Below are positions 49,814 to 59,043 of a stretch of 64,000 bases of DNA, one piece after another. Origin of the DNA: VRUE01 sp963824705 (lineage in GTDB: Bacteria; Actinomycetota; Thermoleophilia; Solirubrobacterales; 70-9); assembly GCA_963824705.1 (NCBI GenBank), contig CAWGQE010000003.1, positions 186,001 through 250,000 of the forward strand. Direction: 5' to 3'. Position 1 is the stretch's first letter. Each line of letters begins with the position of its first letter. The position numbers were made by a program, and so were the translations under genes. Under the pieces are notes generated by a model. That model was not told where the DNA came from and made no database searches. It was given only the letters and a program-made list of their open reading frames with translations.

Positions 49814-51243
49814 GAGCAGGCGTCGCGATCGCCTGTGCCGGCGCCTTCGTCGCCTTCCTCGACACGACGATCGTCAACATCGCCTTCCCCGACATCTCGG
49901 CTTCCTTCGCCGGCTCGGGGCGCGACGCACTCTCGTGGGTGCTCGACGGCTACTTCGTCGTGATCGCGGCGCTGCTGGTCCCGGCCGGCGGCCTCGCCGA
50001 CCGCTTCGGCCACCGCCGCGTCTTCCTGCTCGGCATGGCCGGCTTCACCGCGGCGAGCCTGCTCTGCGCAGCGGCGCCGAGCCTCGGCTTGCTGATCGCC
50101 TTCCGCGTCCTCCAGGGAGCCGCCGCCGCTCTGATCGCGCCGTCCTCGCTGGCGATCGTCCTCGACAGCTTCCCGGCCGAGCGGCGCTCGGCCGGCGTCG
50201 GCCTCTGGGGCGCAGCCGCCGCAGCCGCCGCTGCGGTGGGCCCGACGCTCGGCGGGGCGCTGGTCGAGCTCAACGACTGGCGGCTCGTCTTCCTCGTCAA
50301 CCTGCCGCTCGGGGCGGCGATCCTGATCGCGGGCCGCAGCCGCCTGCCCCGCCCGCGGATCCTCGACAGCCGCCTGCCCGACCTGCCCGGCGCGGCGATG
50401 CTCGCCCTCGGCCTGGCGGCGATAACGCTCGGCATCGTCGAGGGCAACGACTGGGGCTGGGTCTCCGCCGGGACCCTCGGCGCCTTCGCCGCCGGCCTGG
50501 TCCTGCTCGGCGGCGTCGTCGCCCGCAGCCTTCGCCACCCGCGGCCGATCGTCGAGCCGGCGCTCTTCGCCCACCGTTCGTTTCGCATCGGCAACCTCGG
50601 CACGCTGCTCTTCGCCGCCGCCTTCTTCTCGCTGATCCTCGGCAACGTCCTCTTCCTCACCGGGGTCTGGGGCTACACCGTGCTGCAGGCCGGCGCCGCG
50701 ACGCTGCCCGGGCCGGTGCTGAGCACCGTCGTCGCCGGGCCCGCCGGCCGCCTCGCCGACCGCTTCGGCCACCGTGCGGTGATCGTTCCGGGGACGATCT
50801 TCTTCGCCGCCGGGGTGATGGTCCTGCGCTCGGCCGGTGCCGAGCCCGACTGGCTCGGTCTCTGGTTGCCCGGCGCGATGCTGACCGGGATCGGTATCGG
50901 GCTCGCCTTTCCCACGCTCGGCTCGGCGGCGGTTCACGACGTCCCCGACGATCGTTTCGCCACCGCGAGCGCGGTAAACGCCGCCTTCCGCCAGGTCGGC
51001 GCCGTGCTCGGCACGGCGATTCTCGTCGCGATGGTCGGCGAACCGGCGTCGCTCACCGACGCCCTCTCCGTCTCCAACGGCGCCTACCTCTTCTCGGCGA
51101 TCGCGGCGCTCGTCTCAGGCGCCGTGGTTCTCGGCCTGCGACCCCAGCGAGCGCCAGGCGCTCTCGGCGGAGCCGATGCCGAGGCTGAGGCTGCGGTCGC
51201 CGGCGGCGATCTCCACCGCGTCGCCGCCGACCTCGCCGAGTAG
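49795..51243 (+). CDS. MFS multidrug exporter (DHA2 / EmrB type)
   Basis: 482 residues from ATG 49795. Twelve or more membrane helices. Motifs: FLDTTIVNIAFPDI in helix 1 (drug:H+ antiporter motif D1), GGLADRFGHRRVFLLGMAGF (MFS motif A), APSSLAIVLDSFPAERRSAGVGLWGAAAAAAAAVGPTLGGAL (motif C-like). Exports drugs or metabolites; regulated by the divergent TetR. The last 43 codons run antisense over the 3' end of purL (129 bases) and are low-complexity, so the stop seems to have been lost and replaced by a later one. Confidence 0.93.
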   Translation: MYDRGHRAGVAIACAGAFVAFLDTTIVNIAFPDISASFAGSGRDALSWVLDGYFVVIAALLVPAGGLADRFGHRRVFLLGMAGFTAASLLCAAAPSLGLLIAFRVLQGAAAALIAPSSLAIVLDSFPAERRSAGVGLWGAAAAAAAAVGPTLGGALVELNDWRLVFLVNLPLGAAILIAGRSRLPRPRILDSRLPDLPGAAMLALGLAAITLGIVEGNDWGWVSAGTLGAFAAGLVLLGGVVARSLRHPRPIVEPALFAHRSFRIGNLGTLLFAAAFFSLILGNVLFLTGVWGYTVLQAGAATLPGPVLSTVVAGPAGRLADRFGHRAVIVPGTIFFAAGVMVLRSAGAEPDWLGLWLPGAMLTGIGIGLAFPTLGSAAVHDVPDDRFATASAVNAAFRQVGAVLGTAILVAMVGEPASLTDALSVSNGAYLFSAIAALVSGAVVLGLRPQRAPGALGGADAEAEAAVAGGDLHRVAADLAE

Positions 51244-53327
51244 GAGCACCGCGACCCCGTCGCTGGCCAGCGCCTCCAGCTTCTCGCGCTCGCCGCTGAT
51301 CACGAAGCCCCCCGAGCCCTCCCCGAACAGGGCCTCCTCGGGCGAGCAGCCGCGCTCGCGCAGCGGCTGGAGATCCACCTGACAGCCGATCCCGGAGCCG
51401 ATCGCGCACTCGGCCAGCGCGCAGGCGAGGCCGCCGTCGCCGGCGTCGTGTGCCGAGGCGAGCTTGCCGGCGCGGACCGCGGCGCGCACCGTCTCGCAGG
51501 CCGCGGCGACCGCGGCGACGTCGGGCTGGGGGAGGCCGGCGTCGAGCTCGCCGCGCTGCTTGGTCAGCTCCGAGCCGGCGAGGGAGGGTTCGAACGGGCC
51601 GAGCAGGGCGATCGCGTCGCCCTCGCGGGCGAAGGCGCTCGGCGCAGCCATCGCCGGGTCGGGCAGCTCGCCGACCATGCCGACCACCGGGGTCGGGTAG
51701 ATCGGGCCTTCCGGGCCCTCGTTGTAGAGGGAGACGTTGCCGCCGACCACCGGCACGCCGAGCGCCTCGCACGTGTCGGCGAGGGCTTGGACCGAGCGAT
51801 CGAGCTGCCAGGCCGGCGTCGGCTTCTCCGGGTTGCCGAAGTTGAGGCAGTTGGTCAGGCCGAGCGGCTCGGCGCCGGCGCAGGCGAGGTTCTGGGCGCA
51901 CTCGAGCACCGCCTCGACGGTCCCGGCGTAGGGGTCGCAGGCGACCCGCCGTCCGTTGCCGTCGATCGAGATCGCGATCGCCCGGTCGGCCTCGGGGATC
52001 GCCAGCACAGCCGCGTCGGCGCTCTCCGGCCGCCGCGCCGTGCGCGAGCCGACGATCGAGTCGTACTGCTCGAAGGCCCAGCGCTTCGAGGCGACGCTGG
52101 GAGCGGCGAGCAGGGCGAGCAGCGTCCCCTCCCCGAAGCACCCGGATCCAACGTTGCCCGGTTGCCGTAGATCCAACCCTCTGGCTCGGCCGGGCTGAGG
52201 TCGTAGAGCGGGCAGCCGTCGACCAGCGCCTCGACCGGCATCTCGCCGACGACGTCGACGCCGCGCAGCACCCGCACCAGGCCGTTGTCGGTGATCGCGC
52301 CGATCTCCGCGGCGCCGGTCTGCCATTTCTCGCAGACCGCGATCACCTCGCCGACCTTCGCCGGCTCGACCACCGCCAGCATCCGCTCCTGCGACTCGGA
52401 GACCATGATCTCGAAGGGCTCCATGTCGGCCTCGCGCAAGGGCACCTGGGCCACATCGAGGTCGATCCCGACCCCGCCGGCCGAGGCCATCTCGCTCGCC
52501 GATGAGGTGAGGCCGGCCGCGCCGAGGTCCTGCAGGGAGACGAGCAGTCCCTTGCCGAGCAGCTCCAAGCAGCACTCCAGCACCTTGGACTCCTCGAACG
52601 GGTCGCCGATCTGCACCGTCGGCCGCTTTGCCGCGTCGCCCTCGCCGAGCTCGGCCGAGGCGAGGACCGAGGCGCCGCCGATCCCGTCGCGCCCGGTCGA
52701 GGCGCCCATCAGCACGACCGCGTTGCCGACCCCGGCCGCCGCGGCGCGCACCATCTCCGACTGGCGGGCGATGCCGACGCACATCGCGTTGACCAGGCAG
52801 TTGTGCTCGTAAGGGGCCTCGAAGTAGATCTCGCCGCCGGCGTTGGGCACACCGATCGAGTTTCCGTAGTGGCCGATCCCCCGCACCGCGCCGTCGAGCA
52901 GGTGGCGCGAGCGCACCGAGTCGAGCTCGCCGAAGCGCAACGAGTCGAGGATCGCGATCGGTCGCGCGCCGAGCGCGAAGACGTCGCGGAGGATGCCGCC
53001 GACTCCGGTCGCCGCACCCTGGAAGGGCTCGACCGCGCTGGGGTGGTTGTGGGACTCGACCTTGAAGGCGATCGCGTATCCCTCGCCGATATCGACGGCG
53101 CCGGCGTTCTCGCCGGGCCCCATCACCACCCGCTCGCCCTCGGTCGGCAGTCGCCGCAGCAACTTGCGCGAGTGCTTGTAGGCGCAGTGCTCGGACCAGA
53201 GCAGGCTGAACATCGCCAGCTCGACCCCGTTCGGCTCGCGGCCGAGCTTCTCGACGATCAGATCGAACTCGGAGTCGGTGAGGCCGAGCTCGCGGTGGGG
53301 AGAGCTGTCGGTTGCCGCCGCGCTCAC
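51115..53327 (-). pseudogene. purL: FGAM synthase large subunit with apparent frameshift
   Basis: Small-type PurL in two frames. From ATG 53327 the N-terminal frame is good to about 52150 (HCAYKHSR, KVESHNHPSAVEPFQGAATGVGGI, ends EGWIYGNRA). From about 52140 on, a different frame continues (CFGEGTLLALLAAPSVASKRWAFEQYDS, NVSLYNEGPEGPIYPTPVVGMVGEL, AHDAGDGGLACALAECAIG) to 51115. A single lost base between 52140 and 52175 would explain it. All catalytic motifs on both sides are intact and the gene is expected to be needed for purine synthesis, so a sequencing error is at least as likely as a true lesion. It overlaps purQ by four bases; purC-S-Q-L is one operon. Confidence 0.88.
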
Positions 53328-53992
53328 ACTCGCGCTCCGGCCACGGCGTCGAAGATCTGCAACCCGTCAGTCGACCCCGTCATTGCATCGACCGCGTGCT
53401 CGGGGTGGGGCATCAGGCCGAGCACGTTGCCGGCCTCGTTGCGGACGCCGGCGATGTCGCGCGCCGAACCGTTCGGGTTCTGCCCAGGTGCGTAGCGAAA
53501 CGCCACCTGCCCGTCGGCCTCGATCGCGTCGAGCATCTCCTCGGGCGCCCAGTAGCGACCTTCGCCGTGCTTGGCCGGGATCGAGAGCCGCTCGCCGGCG
53601 ATAGTGAAGGATTGTGCCCCCTCTGTGGGACTCAATCCTTCACTTTGCAGCTCGACCTGGCGGCAGACGAAACGCAGGCTCTCGTTGACGAGCAGGGCGC
53701 CAGGGAGTAGGCCCGCTTCGCAGAGGACCTGGAAGCCGTTGCATATCCCCAGTACCGGCCCGCCGCCGGCGGCGAACTCCGTCACCGCCTCCATCGCCGG
53801 CGAGAAGCGGGCGATCGCCCCCGCCCGCAGGTAGTCGCCGTAGGAGAAGCCGCCGGGGACGACGACGGCGTCGACGCCGTCCAGGTCGCGCTCTTCGTGC
53901 CAGATCAGCCGCGCCTCGCCGCTCAGCTCGCAGGCGTGCAGGGCATCCCGCTCGTCGCAAGAACCAGGAAATTGAAGAACACCCCACATCAT
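53324..53992 (-). CDS. purQ: FGAM synthase glutaminase subunit
   Basis: 222 residues; two ATGs in a row (53992, 53989). Class I glutamine amidotransferase: GVLQFPGSCDERDA, VVPGGFSYGDYLRAGAIARFS, PVLGICNGFQVLCEAGLLPGAL with nucleophile Cys, and the His-Glu pair in LGLMPHPEHAVD. It supplies ammonia to PurL with PurS. Residues about 117-130 are encoded by a 42-base inverted repeat (53603-53644), an unusual loop insertion (EGLSPTEGAQS). Confidence 0.95.
   Translation of the reverse strand: MMWGVLQFPGSCDERDALHACELSGEARLIWHEERDLDGVDAVVVPGGFSYGDYLRAGAIARFSPAMEAVTEFAAGGGPVLGICNGFQVLCEAGLLPGALLVNESLRFVCRQVELQSEGLSPTEGAQSFTIAGERLSIPAKHGEGRYWAPEEMLDAIEADGQVAFRYAPGQNPNGSARDIAGVRNEAGNVLGLMPHPEHAVDAMTGSTDGLQIFDAVAGARV
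53603..53644. repeat. Inverted repeat inside purQ
   Basis: AGTGAAGGATTG (53603-53614) and CAATCCTTCACT (53633-53644) are perfect complements with an 18-base loop, read in frame within purQ. Another hairpin placed within a conserved gene of this window. Confidence 0.6.
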
Positions 53993-54053
53993 TGAACGGC
54001 GCCTCCTCCGCTTCGCGTCCGGGGGCGCCTGACGTCTTCGAAATTCGCTGACG

Positions 54054-54278
54054 TCAAAGGCTCTCTATCTCGAAGTCCTCGATCAACGGGTTGGCGAGCA
54101 GCTTCTCGCAGAGCTCCGTGAGCCGCGCCGGATCCTCCGCCTCCAGCTCGACCATTCGCCCGACCCGCACGTGCTCGATGCCCTCGAAGCCGAGTGCCGG
54201 CAGCGCCCGCTCGACCGCCTTGCCCTGCGGGTCGAGGATCCCCTCCTTCGGCCGGATCAGGACCCTCGCCCTCGGCAT
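54054..54278 (-). CDS. purS: FGAM synthase subunit PurS
   Basis: 74 residues, full length. RARVLIRPKEGILDPQGKAVERALPALGFEGIEHVRVGRMVELE is the family pattern (small ferredoxin-like bridging subunit joining PurL and PurQ). Its ATG follows the purC stop directly (TAGATG). Followed by purQ after 61 bases. Confidence 0.95.
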   Translation of the reverse strand: MPRARVLIRPKEGILDPQGKAVERALPALGFEGIEHVRVGRMVELEAEDPARLTELCEKLLANPLIEDFEIESL

Positions 54279-55127
54279 CTAGAAGGAGCGCTCCGTGATC
54301 CGCTCGTAGGCCTCGACGTACTTGGCCCGCGTCTGCTCGATCACGTCGGCGGGCAGCTCGGGCGCTGGCGGCTTGTGGTCCCAGCCGGCGGCGTCGGCCC
54401 AGTCGCGCACGAACTGCTTGTCGAAGGACGGTTGCGTCTTGCCGGGCGCGTAGCGGTCGGCGGGCCAGAAGCGCGAGGAGTCGGGGGTGAGGACCTCGTC
54501 GCCGAGGACGATCTCGGCGCCGGCGTGGCGGCCGAACTCGAACTTGGTGTCGGCGAGGATGATCCCCCGCTCGGCGGCGTGCTCGGCACCGCGCTGGTAG
54601 ACCTCGATCGAGACCCGCCGCAGCTCTTCCATCAGCGCCCGGTCGCCGACGATCTCCGCCGCCCGGTCGAAGTCGACGTTCTCGTCGTGGTCGCCGATCT
54701 CGGCCTTGGTCGCCGGGGTGAAGATCGGCTCCGGCAGCTTGTCGGACTCGAGCAGGTTGGGCGGCAGCTCGATCCCGCAGACCGCGCCGCCCGCCTTGTA
54801 TTCCTTCCAGCCCGAGCCGGAGAGGTAGCCACGCACGACGCACTCGACCGGGTACATCTCCAACCGCCGCACCCGCATCCCCCGTTCCATCGCTTCCTCG
54901 GGCACGTCGGCGGAGAGGAAGTGATTGGGAACGATGTCGCCGGTCAGCTCGAACCAGAATTCCGAGATCCGGTTGAGCACCTTGCCCTTGTCGGGGATCG
55001 GCGTCGGCATCACCACGTCATAGATCGAGATCCGGTCCGAGGCGACCATCAGCAGGTCGTCCTCCCACTCGTATATCTCTCTTACCTTCCCCGACGAATG
55101 AAGCTTCAAATCTGCGACCGCTGGCAT
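54279..55127 (-). CDS. purC: SAICAR synthetase
   Basis: 282 residues from ATG 55127 (MPAVADLKLHSSGKVREIY); the longer frame runs into the repeat at 55157. ATP-binding lobe HSSGKVREIYEWEDDLLMVASDRISIYDVVM; central GYLSGSGWKEYKAGG and ADTKFEFGRHAG near the active site. Joins CAIR and aspartate. First gene of the purC-S-Q-L operon. Confidence 0.96.
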   Translation of the reverse strand: MPAVADLKLHSSGKVREIYEWEDDLLMVASDRISIYDVVMPTPIPDKGKVLNRISEFWFELTGDIVPNHFLSADVPEEAMERGMRVRRLEMYPVECVVRGYLSGSGWKEYKAGGAVCGIELPPNLLESDKLPEPIFTPATKAEIGDHDENVDFDRAAEIVGDRALMEELRRVSIEVYQRGAEHAAERGIILADTKFEFGRHAGAEIVLGDEVLTPDSSRFWPADRYAPGKTQPSFDKQFVRDWADAAGWDHKPPAPELPADVIEQTRAKYVEAYERITERSF

Positions 55128-55156
55128 CGATCCGATGCTAGCTGGCCTGGAGGCGG

Positions 55157-55280
55157 GGAGGGGTTGGGGTGTCCCTCCGGCGCAGCGGCGTCCTGTTTTT
55201 CGCCCCAGCCGCGATCTCAGCCGGCCGCTCGCGCACCAGGCGAAAAACCCAGCAAGACGGAGGGACACCCCAACCCCTCC
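55157..55280. repeat. Nested inverted repeat, family copy 3 (intergenic)
   Basis: Outer arms 55157-55179 and 55258-55280 are perfect over 23 bases. The inner stem GTTTTTCGCC (55195-55204) pairs with GGCGAAAAAC (55239-55248). The interior shares GCGGCGTC.TGTT..TCGCCC.AG with copy 1. The stem bases differ (TTTTC/GAAAA against TCCTC/GAGGA) but pairing is kept. It lies between divergent purC and the P450 remnant. Confidence 0.85.
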
Positions 55281-55309
55281 TTAATCTGGCGTCTGCGATC
55301 CTTCGCGTG

Positions 55310-56636
55310 ATGCTGCCGCCAGAACCGAAGTACTCGCCGCTGTCCCAGACCTTGCGCTGGAGCTTTCGGCCGCTTGCCCTTCATGCAGGAGTGCCGCGAA
55401 AAGTACGGCGACAGCTTCAGCGTCAAATTCGCCAGCTTCGAGCGGCCGATGGTGATGATCTCCGACCCCGCCGCGATCAAGGCCCTCTACACGGAGCGCT
55501 CGCACGGCCTGCCGCCCGGCCGCGAGATCATCCTCACGCCGATCGTCGGCCCGCGATCGGTGCTCGTCACCGAGGGCGCCGACCACCTCGCCCATCGCAA
55601 GCTGATGCTGCCGGCCTTCCACGGCGAGCGGATGCGCTCCTACGAGCCGATCGTCAGCGAGATCGTCGACGCCGAGATCGACTCCTGGCCGCTCGGCGAG
55701 GAGTTCGCGATCCATCCGCACATGCAGGCGATGACGCTGGAGGTGATCCTGCGCGTCGTCTTCGGCGTCGCCGAGGGACCGCGGCTCGAGCAGCTGCGCG
55801 TCGCTGCTGACCGAGCTTCTCGAGGAAACCTCCTCGCCGTTCACCCAGCTGATCGGCCTCGCCTCGCGACGCTTCGGCGGTCGCGGGCCCTGGGCGAAAT
55901 TCGAGGCTCAGCTGAAGGCCGTCGACGAGCTGCTCTACGCCGAGATCGCCGAGCACCGCGCCGCGCGACGAATTCGAGGATCGCGACGACATCCTCTCGG
56001 TGCTGATGCAGGCCCGCTTCGAGGACGGCGAGCCGATGGGCGACTCCGATCTGCGCGACCAGCTGATGACGCTGTTGCTCGCCGGCCACGAGACGACGGC
56101 GACGGCGCTCGCCTGGACCTTCGACCTGCTGCTGCGCCACCCGCGCGAGCTTGCCCGCCTGCGCGAATCGCTCGAGGCGGGCGAGGACGACTACCTGCGG
56201 GCGACGATCAGCCGAGTCGTTGCGCCTGCGCCCGGTCGTCCCCCTTGCGGGCCGCCGCCTCAGCGTGGACCTCGAGGCCGATGGCCTGACCCTGCCGGCC
56301 GGCACCGACGTAACGCCGGCGATCTGGCTCGCCCACACCCGCGCCGACGTCTACCCCGAGCCCTTCGCCTTCCGGCCCGAGCGCTTCCTCGAGCAGCAGC
56401 CCGACACCTACGCCTGGATCCCCTTCGGCGGCGGCATCCGCCGCTGCCTCGGCGCCGCCTTCGCCGAGTTCGAGATGCGGATCGTGCTGCGCGAGGTGCT
56501 GACCCGCTGCGAGCTGCGCAAGGCCGACTCAAGGCCGGAGAAGATCGGCCGCCGCAACATCACCCTCTCGCCGAAGGACGGAACCCCGGTGATCGTCACC
56601 GCCCGCCACCCCGCACGCCAGCTAGTCGCTGCTTAG
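55310..56636 (+). pseudogene. Cytochrome P450, broken by several frameshifts
   Basis: A recognisable P450 spread over the three frames. Segments: LPPEPKYSPLSQTLRW from ATG 55310; PFMQECREKYGDSFSVKF to EGPRLEQLR (about 55374-55800); LLTELLEETSSPFTQLIGLASRRF (from 55801); DEFEDRDDILSVLMQ and the I-helix LLAGHETTATALAW (about 55967-56205); then SLRLRPVVPLAGRR, FRPERF and the haem loop FGGGIRRCLGAAFAEFEMRIVL to 56636. Four frame changes are needed, near 55375, 55800, 55966 and 56210. All motifs (AGxET, ExxR region, haem Cys) persist, so decay is recent or the sequence has indel errors. Confidence 0.85.
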
Positions 56637-56639
56637 AGA

Positions 56640-56720
56640 CCACCCCGGTAGGGGTGGAACGTCTTGGACTTTTTCGCGGGCAGCCATCGTCGGTCAGCCA
56701 TAGGCGCAGCTCGAAAAAGT
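56640..56720. terminator. Hairpins between convergent P450 remnant and Grx-like gene
   Basis: CCACCCC/GGGGTGG with a GGTA loop (56640-56657) is followed by ACTTTTTCG (56668-56676) pairing with CGAAAAAGT (56712-56720). The first is a compact terminator-like stem just after the P450 stop; the second ends at the stop of the convergent gene. Confidence 0.5.
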
Positions 56721-57031
56721 TAAGTGGAATCCCTGTCGGGGTGGGTTCTTGCCGCCGGATGCTCGCCCGCCCAGCGGGCGATCGTGCTGGAGCCGGAGAT
56801 CACTTCGCCGTCGTCGAGGACCAGGATCGGCACCTCGTTGGTGCCGCTCAGCTTCTTGATCTCGGCCCGCTCCTTGTCGCGGCTGCCCCAGGTCCAGGGC
56901 ATCAACCGGTAGCCACCCACCGTGCGCAGCTCGTACTTGTAACCAGCGGCGTCGAGCGCCTTGCCCGCCTTCGCGCAAGGATGCGCAAACGCCGGTCCCG
57001 ATTTCTTCTGCCCGCAGGTGTAGAGGATCAT
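56720..57031 (-). CDS. Glutaredoxin / GST-N-like thioredoxin-fold protein
   Basis: 103 residues. MILYTCGQKKSGPAFAHPCAKAGKALDAAGYKYEL is the first beta-alpha unit of a glutaredoxin/GST N-terminal domain, with one Cys at the active-site start. NEVPILVLDDGEVISGSSTIARWAGEHP has the cis-Pro loop and the GSH-binding Ser pair of GST-N. The CPxC pair is not kept (TCGQKK), so it may be a monothiol form. Alone and convergent with the P450 remnant. Confidence 0.85.
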   Translation of the reverse strand: MILYTCGQKKSGPAFAHPCAKAGKALDAAGYKYELRTVGGYRLMPWTWGSRDKERAEIKKLSGTNEVPILVLDDGEVISGSSTIARWAGEHPAARTHPDRDST

Positions 57032-57090
57032 CGGCGGCGCATCCTACCTCGACCGTTGCGGTCCCGAGCAGGTGCTACGCTCGTAGCACA

Positions 57091-57351
57091 ATGGTAGAAG
57101 TTGCGACCAGAGAGCTGAGGAACGACACCGCCGGCGTCCTACGGCGCGTCGAGGCCGGCGAGACGGTTGTGATCACCGTGCGGGGAAAGGCGGTTGCTGA
57201 CTTGGTGCCGCACCGCCGCGACGAGCCGCGCTGGATGCCGCGTGAGGAACTGGTTGAGTTGCTGAAGACGCACTCTGCCGATCCTGGCCTGCGCGACGAC
57301 CTCGAGCGCATCTCGGGTGAGACGACCGACGACCTGGGTCCGATTCTGTGA
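57091..57351 (+). CDS. Phd/YefM-type antitoxin
   Basis: 86 residues. The N-terminal DNA-binding part VEVATRELRNDTAGVLRRVEAGETVVITVRGKAVADLVP is typical of the Phd/YefM family, and the acidic C-terminus wraps the toxin. GTGA overlap with the next gene (a PIN toxin). Expected to repress the operon. Confidence 0.92.
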   Translation: MVEVATRELRNDTAGVLRRVEAGETVVITVRGKAVADLVPHRRDEPRWMPREELVELLKTHSADPGLRDDLERISGETTDDLGPIL

Positions 57352-57758
57352 GCACGCCATCGGCCCTTCGCGGCCTGCTCGATACGTCGGTCTTCATCGC
57401 CATCGAGAGTGGCAGAGAATTGCGATCAGAGGGGATGCCGCTGACCGGAGCAGTATCGGTCGTGACCAAGGCGGAGCTACGTGCCGGCATCTTCGTGGCG
57501 AATGACATCGACACGCGCGATCGACGGATCAAGACTCTCGAACTCGTGACCCGGATCCCGATGCTCTTGGTCGACGACGAAGTCTCCAACGCCTGGGCGC
57601 AGATGCGCGCCTACCTGGCCGCGTCCGGCCGTCGCGTGGACGCCAACGACATGTGGATCGCCGCGACTGCGGCGGCCCACGAAATCCCGGTCGTCACCCT
57701 GGACACCGACTTCGACGCCCTTAACGGCGTGGCGGGTCTGACCGTGATCCCGGTCTGA
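57348..57758 (+). CDS. VapC-type PIN-domain toxin
   Basis: 136 residues from GTG 57348. PIN nuclease acidic residues: Asp in LLDTSVFIAIE, Glu in SVVTKAELRAGI, Asp in VDANDMWIAATAAAHEIPVVTLDTDFDAL. Most VapC toxins cut tRNA or rRNA; the target here is unknown. Translationally coupled to the antitoxin. Confidence 0.93.
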   Translation: MSTPSALRGLLDTSVFIAIESGRELRSEGMPLTGAVSVVTKAELRAGIFVANDIDTRDRRIKTLELVTRIPMLLVDDEVSNAWAQMRAYLAASGRRVDANDMWIAATAAAHEIPVVTLDTDFDALNGVAGLTVIPV

Positions 57759-57759
57759 G

Positions 57760-59043
57760 TCAGCCCCGCAGCGCTTCGAGCCGCTCGAAGATCGCCGGGA
57801 TGTGGCCGAGGTAGGCGTCGTAGTCGAAGACCGCGTCCAAGTCCAGGTCGGGAGCCGCCTCGGCGAGCAGCTCGCGGAAGTGCGTGCCGGTGTCCCAGGC
57901 GCGCTGGGCGTTCTCCTGGACGACGCGGTAGGCGTCGTCGCGGCTGAGGCCCGACTCGACCAGGGCAGTCAGGGCACGCTGGCTGAACAGCGCCCCGTGG
58001 GTCAGCTCGAGGTTCTCCTTCATCCGGTCGGGACGGATGGTCATGTCCGCCGCGACCCCGGCGGCCAGGCCCTGCATGTAGTCGAGGCCGATCGTCGCGT
58101 CGGGCAGGATCACTCGCTCGGCCCCGGAGTGGGAGATGTCGCGCTCGTGCCAGAGGGCGACGTTCTCGAGGCCGGTCTGAGCGTAGCCGCGCAGCACCCG
58201 GGCCAGGCCGGTGATCCGCTCGGTGCGGATCGGGTTGCGCTTGTGCGGCATCGCCGAGGAGCCCTTCTGACCGGCGGCGAACGGCTCCTCGACCTCGCGC
58301 ACCTCGGTGCGCTGCAGGTTGCGGACCTCGGTGGCGAAGCGCTCGAGGCCGGCCCCGGCGATTGCGATCCGCGAGGTCAGGACCGCGTGGCGGTCGCGCG
58401 GGATGACCTGGGTGGCGACGTCCTCGCGCTGTAACCCCAGACGCTCCATCACCCGGGCCTCGATCGCCGGCGGCACCGAGGCGTAGGTGCCGACCGCGCC
58501 GGAGAGCTTGCCGAAGCGCAGCTGCTCGAAGGCGTCGGTCAGTCGGGCGAGGTTGCGGTCGGCCTCGAAGGCGAAGCCGGCGAGGCGCAGGCCGAAGGTG
58601 GTCGGCTCGGCGTGGACGCCGTGCGTCCGGCCGACGCAGAGCGTGTCGCGCTGCTCCAGCGCCCGCTCGATCAGTGCGTCGCGGTAGGCACGCGCCGAGG
58701 CAAGGACGACCGCGCCGGCCTGGCCCAGTTGCAGCGCCAGCGCCGTGTCGAGCACGTCGGAGGAGGTGAGGCCGTAGTGGATCCAGCGCCCGTGCTCGCC
58801 GACGGACTGAGCGACGACATCGACGAAGGCGGCGACGTCGTGGTCGGTGACCCGCTCGCGCTCGTTGACCGCCTCGACCGTGAAAGCGGCATTCGCCCGC
58901 GCAGCCTCCGTCGCCTCCTTCGGAACGACGCCCTCTTCGGCCCAGGCCTCGGTGGCCGCCAGCTCGACCTCGAGCCAGCACTCGAGCTTGCGCTGCTGGG
59001 ACCAGACCTCGCCTATCTCCTTACGGGTGTATCGAGATATCAA
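57760..59043 (-). CDS. purB: Adenylosuccinate lyase
   Basis: 427 residues from TTG 59043, overlapping the purE stop (TTGA). Signature GSSAMPHKRNPIRTERI with the catalytic Ser loop; also TSSDVLDTALALQLGQAG and GRTHGVHAEPTTFGLRLAG. Acts twice in AMP/IMP synthesis. Last gene of purD-purE-purB; its stop lies beside the VapC stop. Confidence 0.96.
   Translation of the reverse strand: MISRYTRKEIGEVWSQQRKLECWLEVELAATEAWAEEGVVPKEATEAARANAAFTVEAVNERERVTDHDVAAFVDVVAQSVGEHGRWIHYGLTSSDVLDTALALQLGQAGAVVLASARAYRDALIERALEQRDTLCVGRTHGVHAEPTTFGLRLAGFAFEADRNLARLTDAFEQLRFGKLSGAVGTYASVPPAIEARVMERLGLQREDVATQVIPRDRHAVLTSRIAIAGAGLERFATEVRNLQRTEVREVEEPFAAGQKGSSAMPHKRNPIRTERITGLARVLRGYAQTGLENVALWHERDISHSGAERVILPDATIGLDYMQGLAAGVAADMTIRPDRMKENLELTHGALFSQRALTALVESGLSRDDAYRVVQENAQRAWDTGTHFRELLAEAAPDLDLDAVFDYDAYLGHIPAIFERLEALRG

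Noticed and set aside
49777..50937. Upstream extension of the TetR frame to 596 codons
   Set aside because: The extension is antisense to the MFS gene, is low complexity (Glu/Ala/Gly/Arg) and crosses the promoter; the HTH protein begins at 49776 or 49770.
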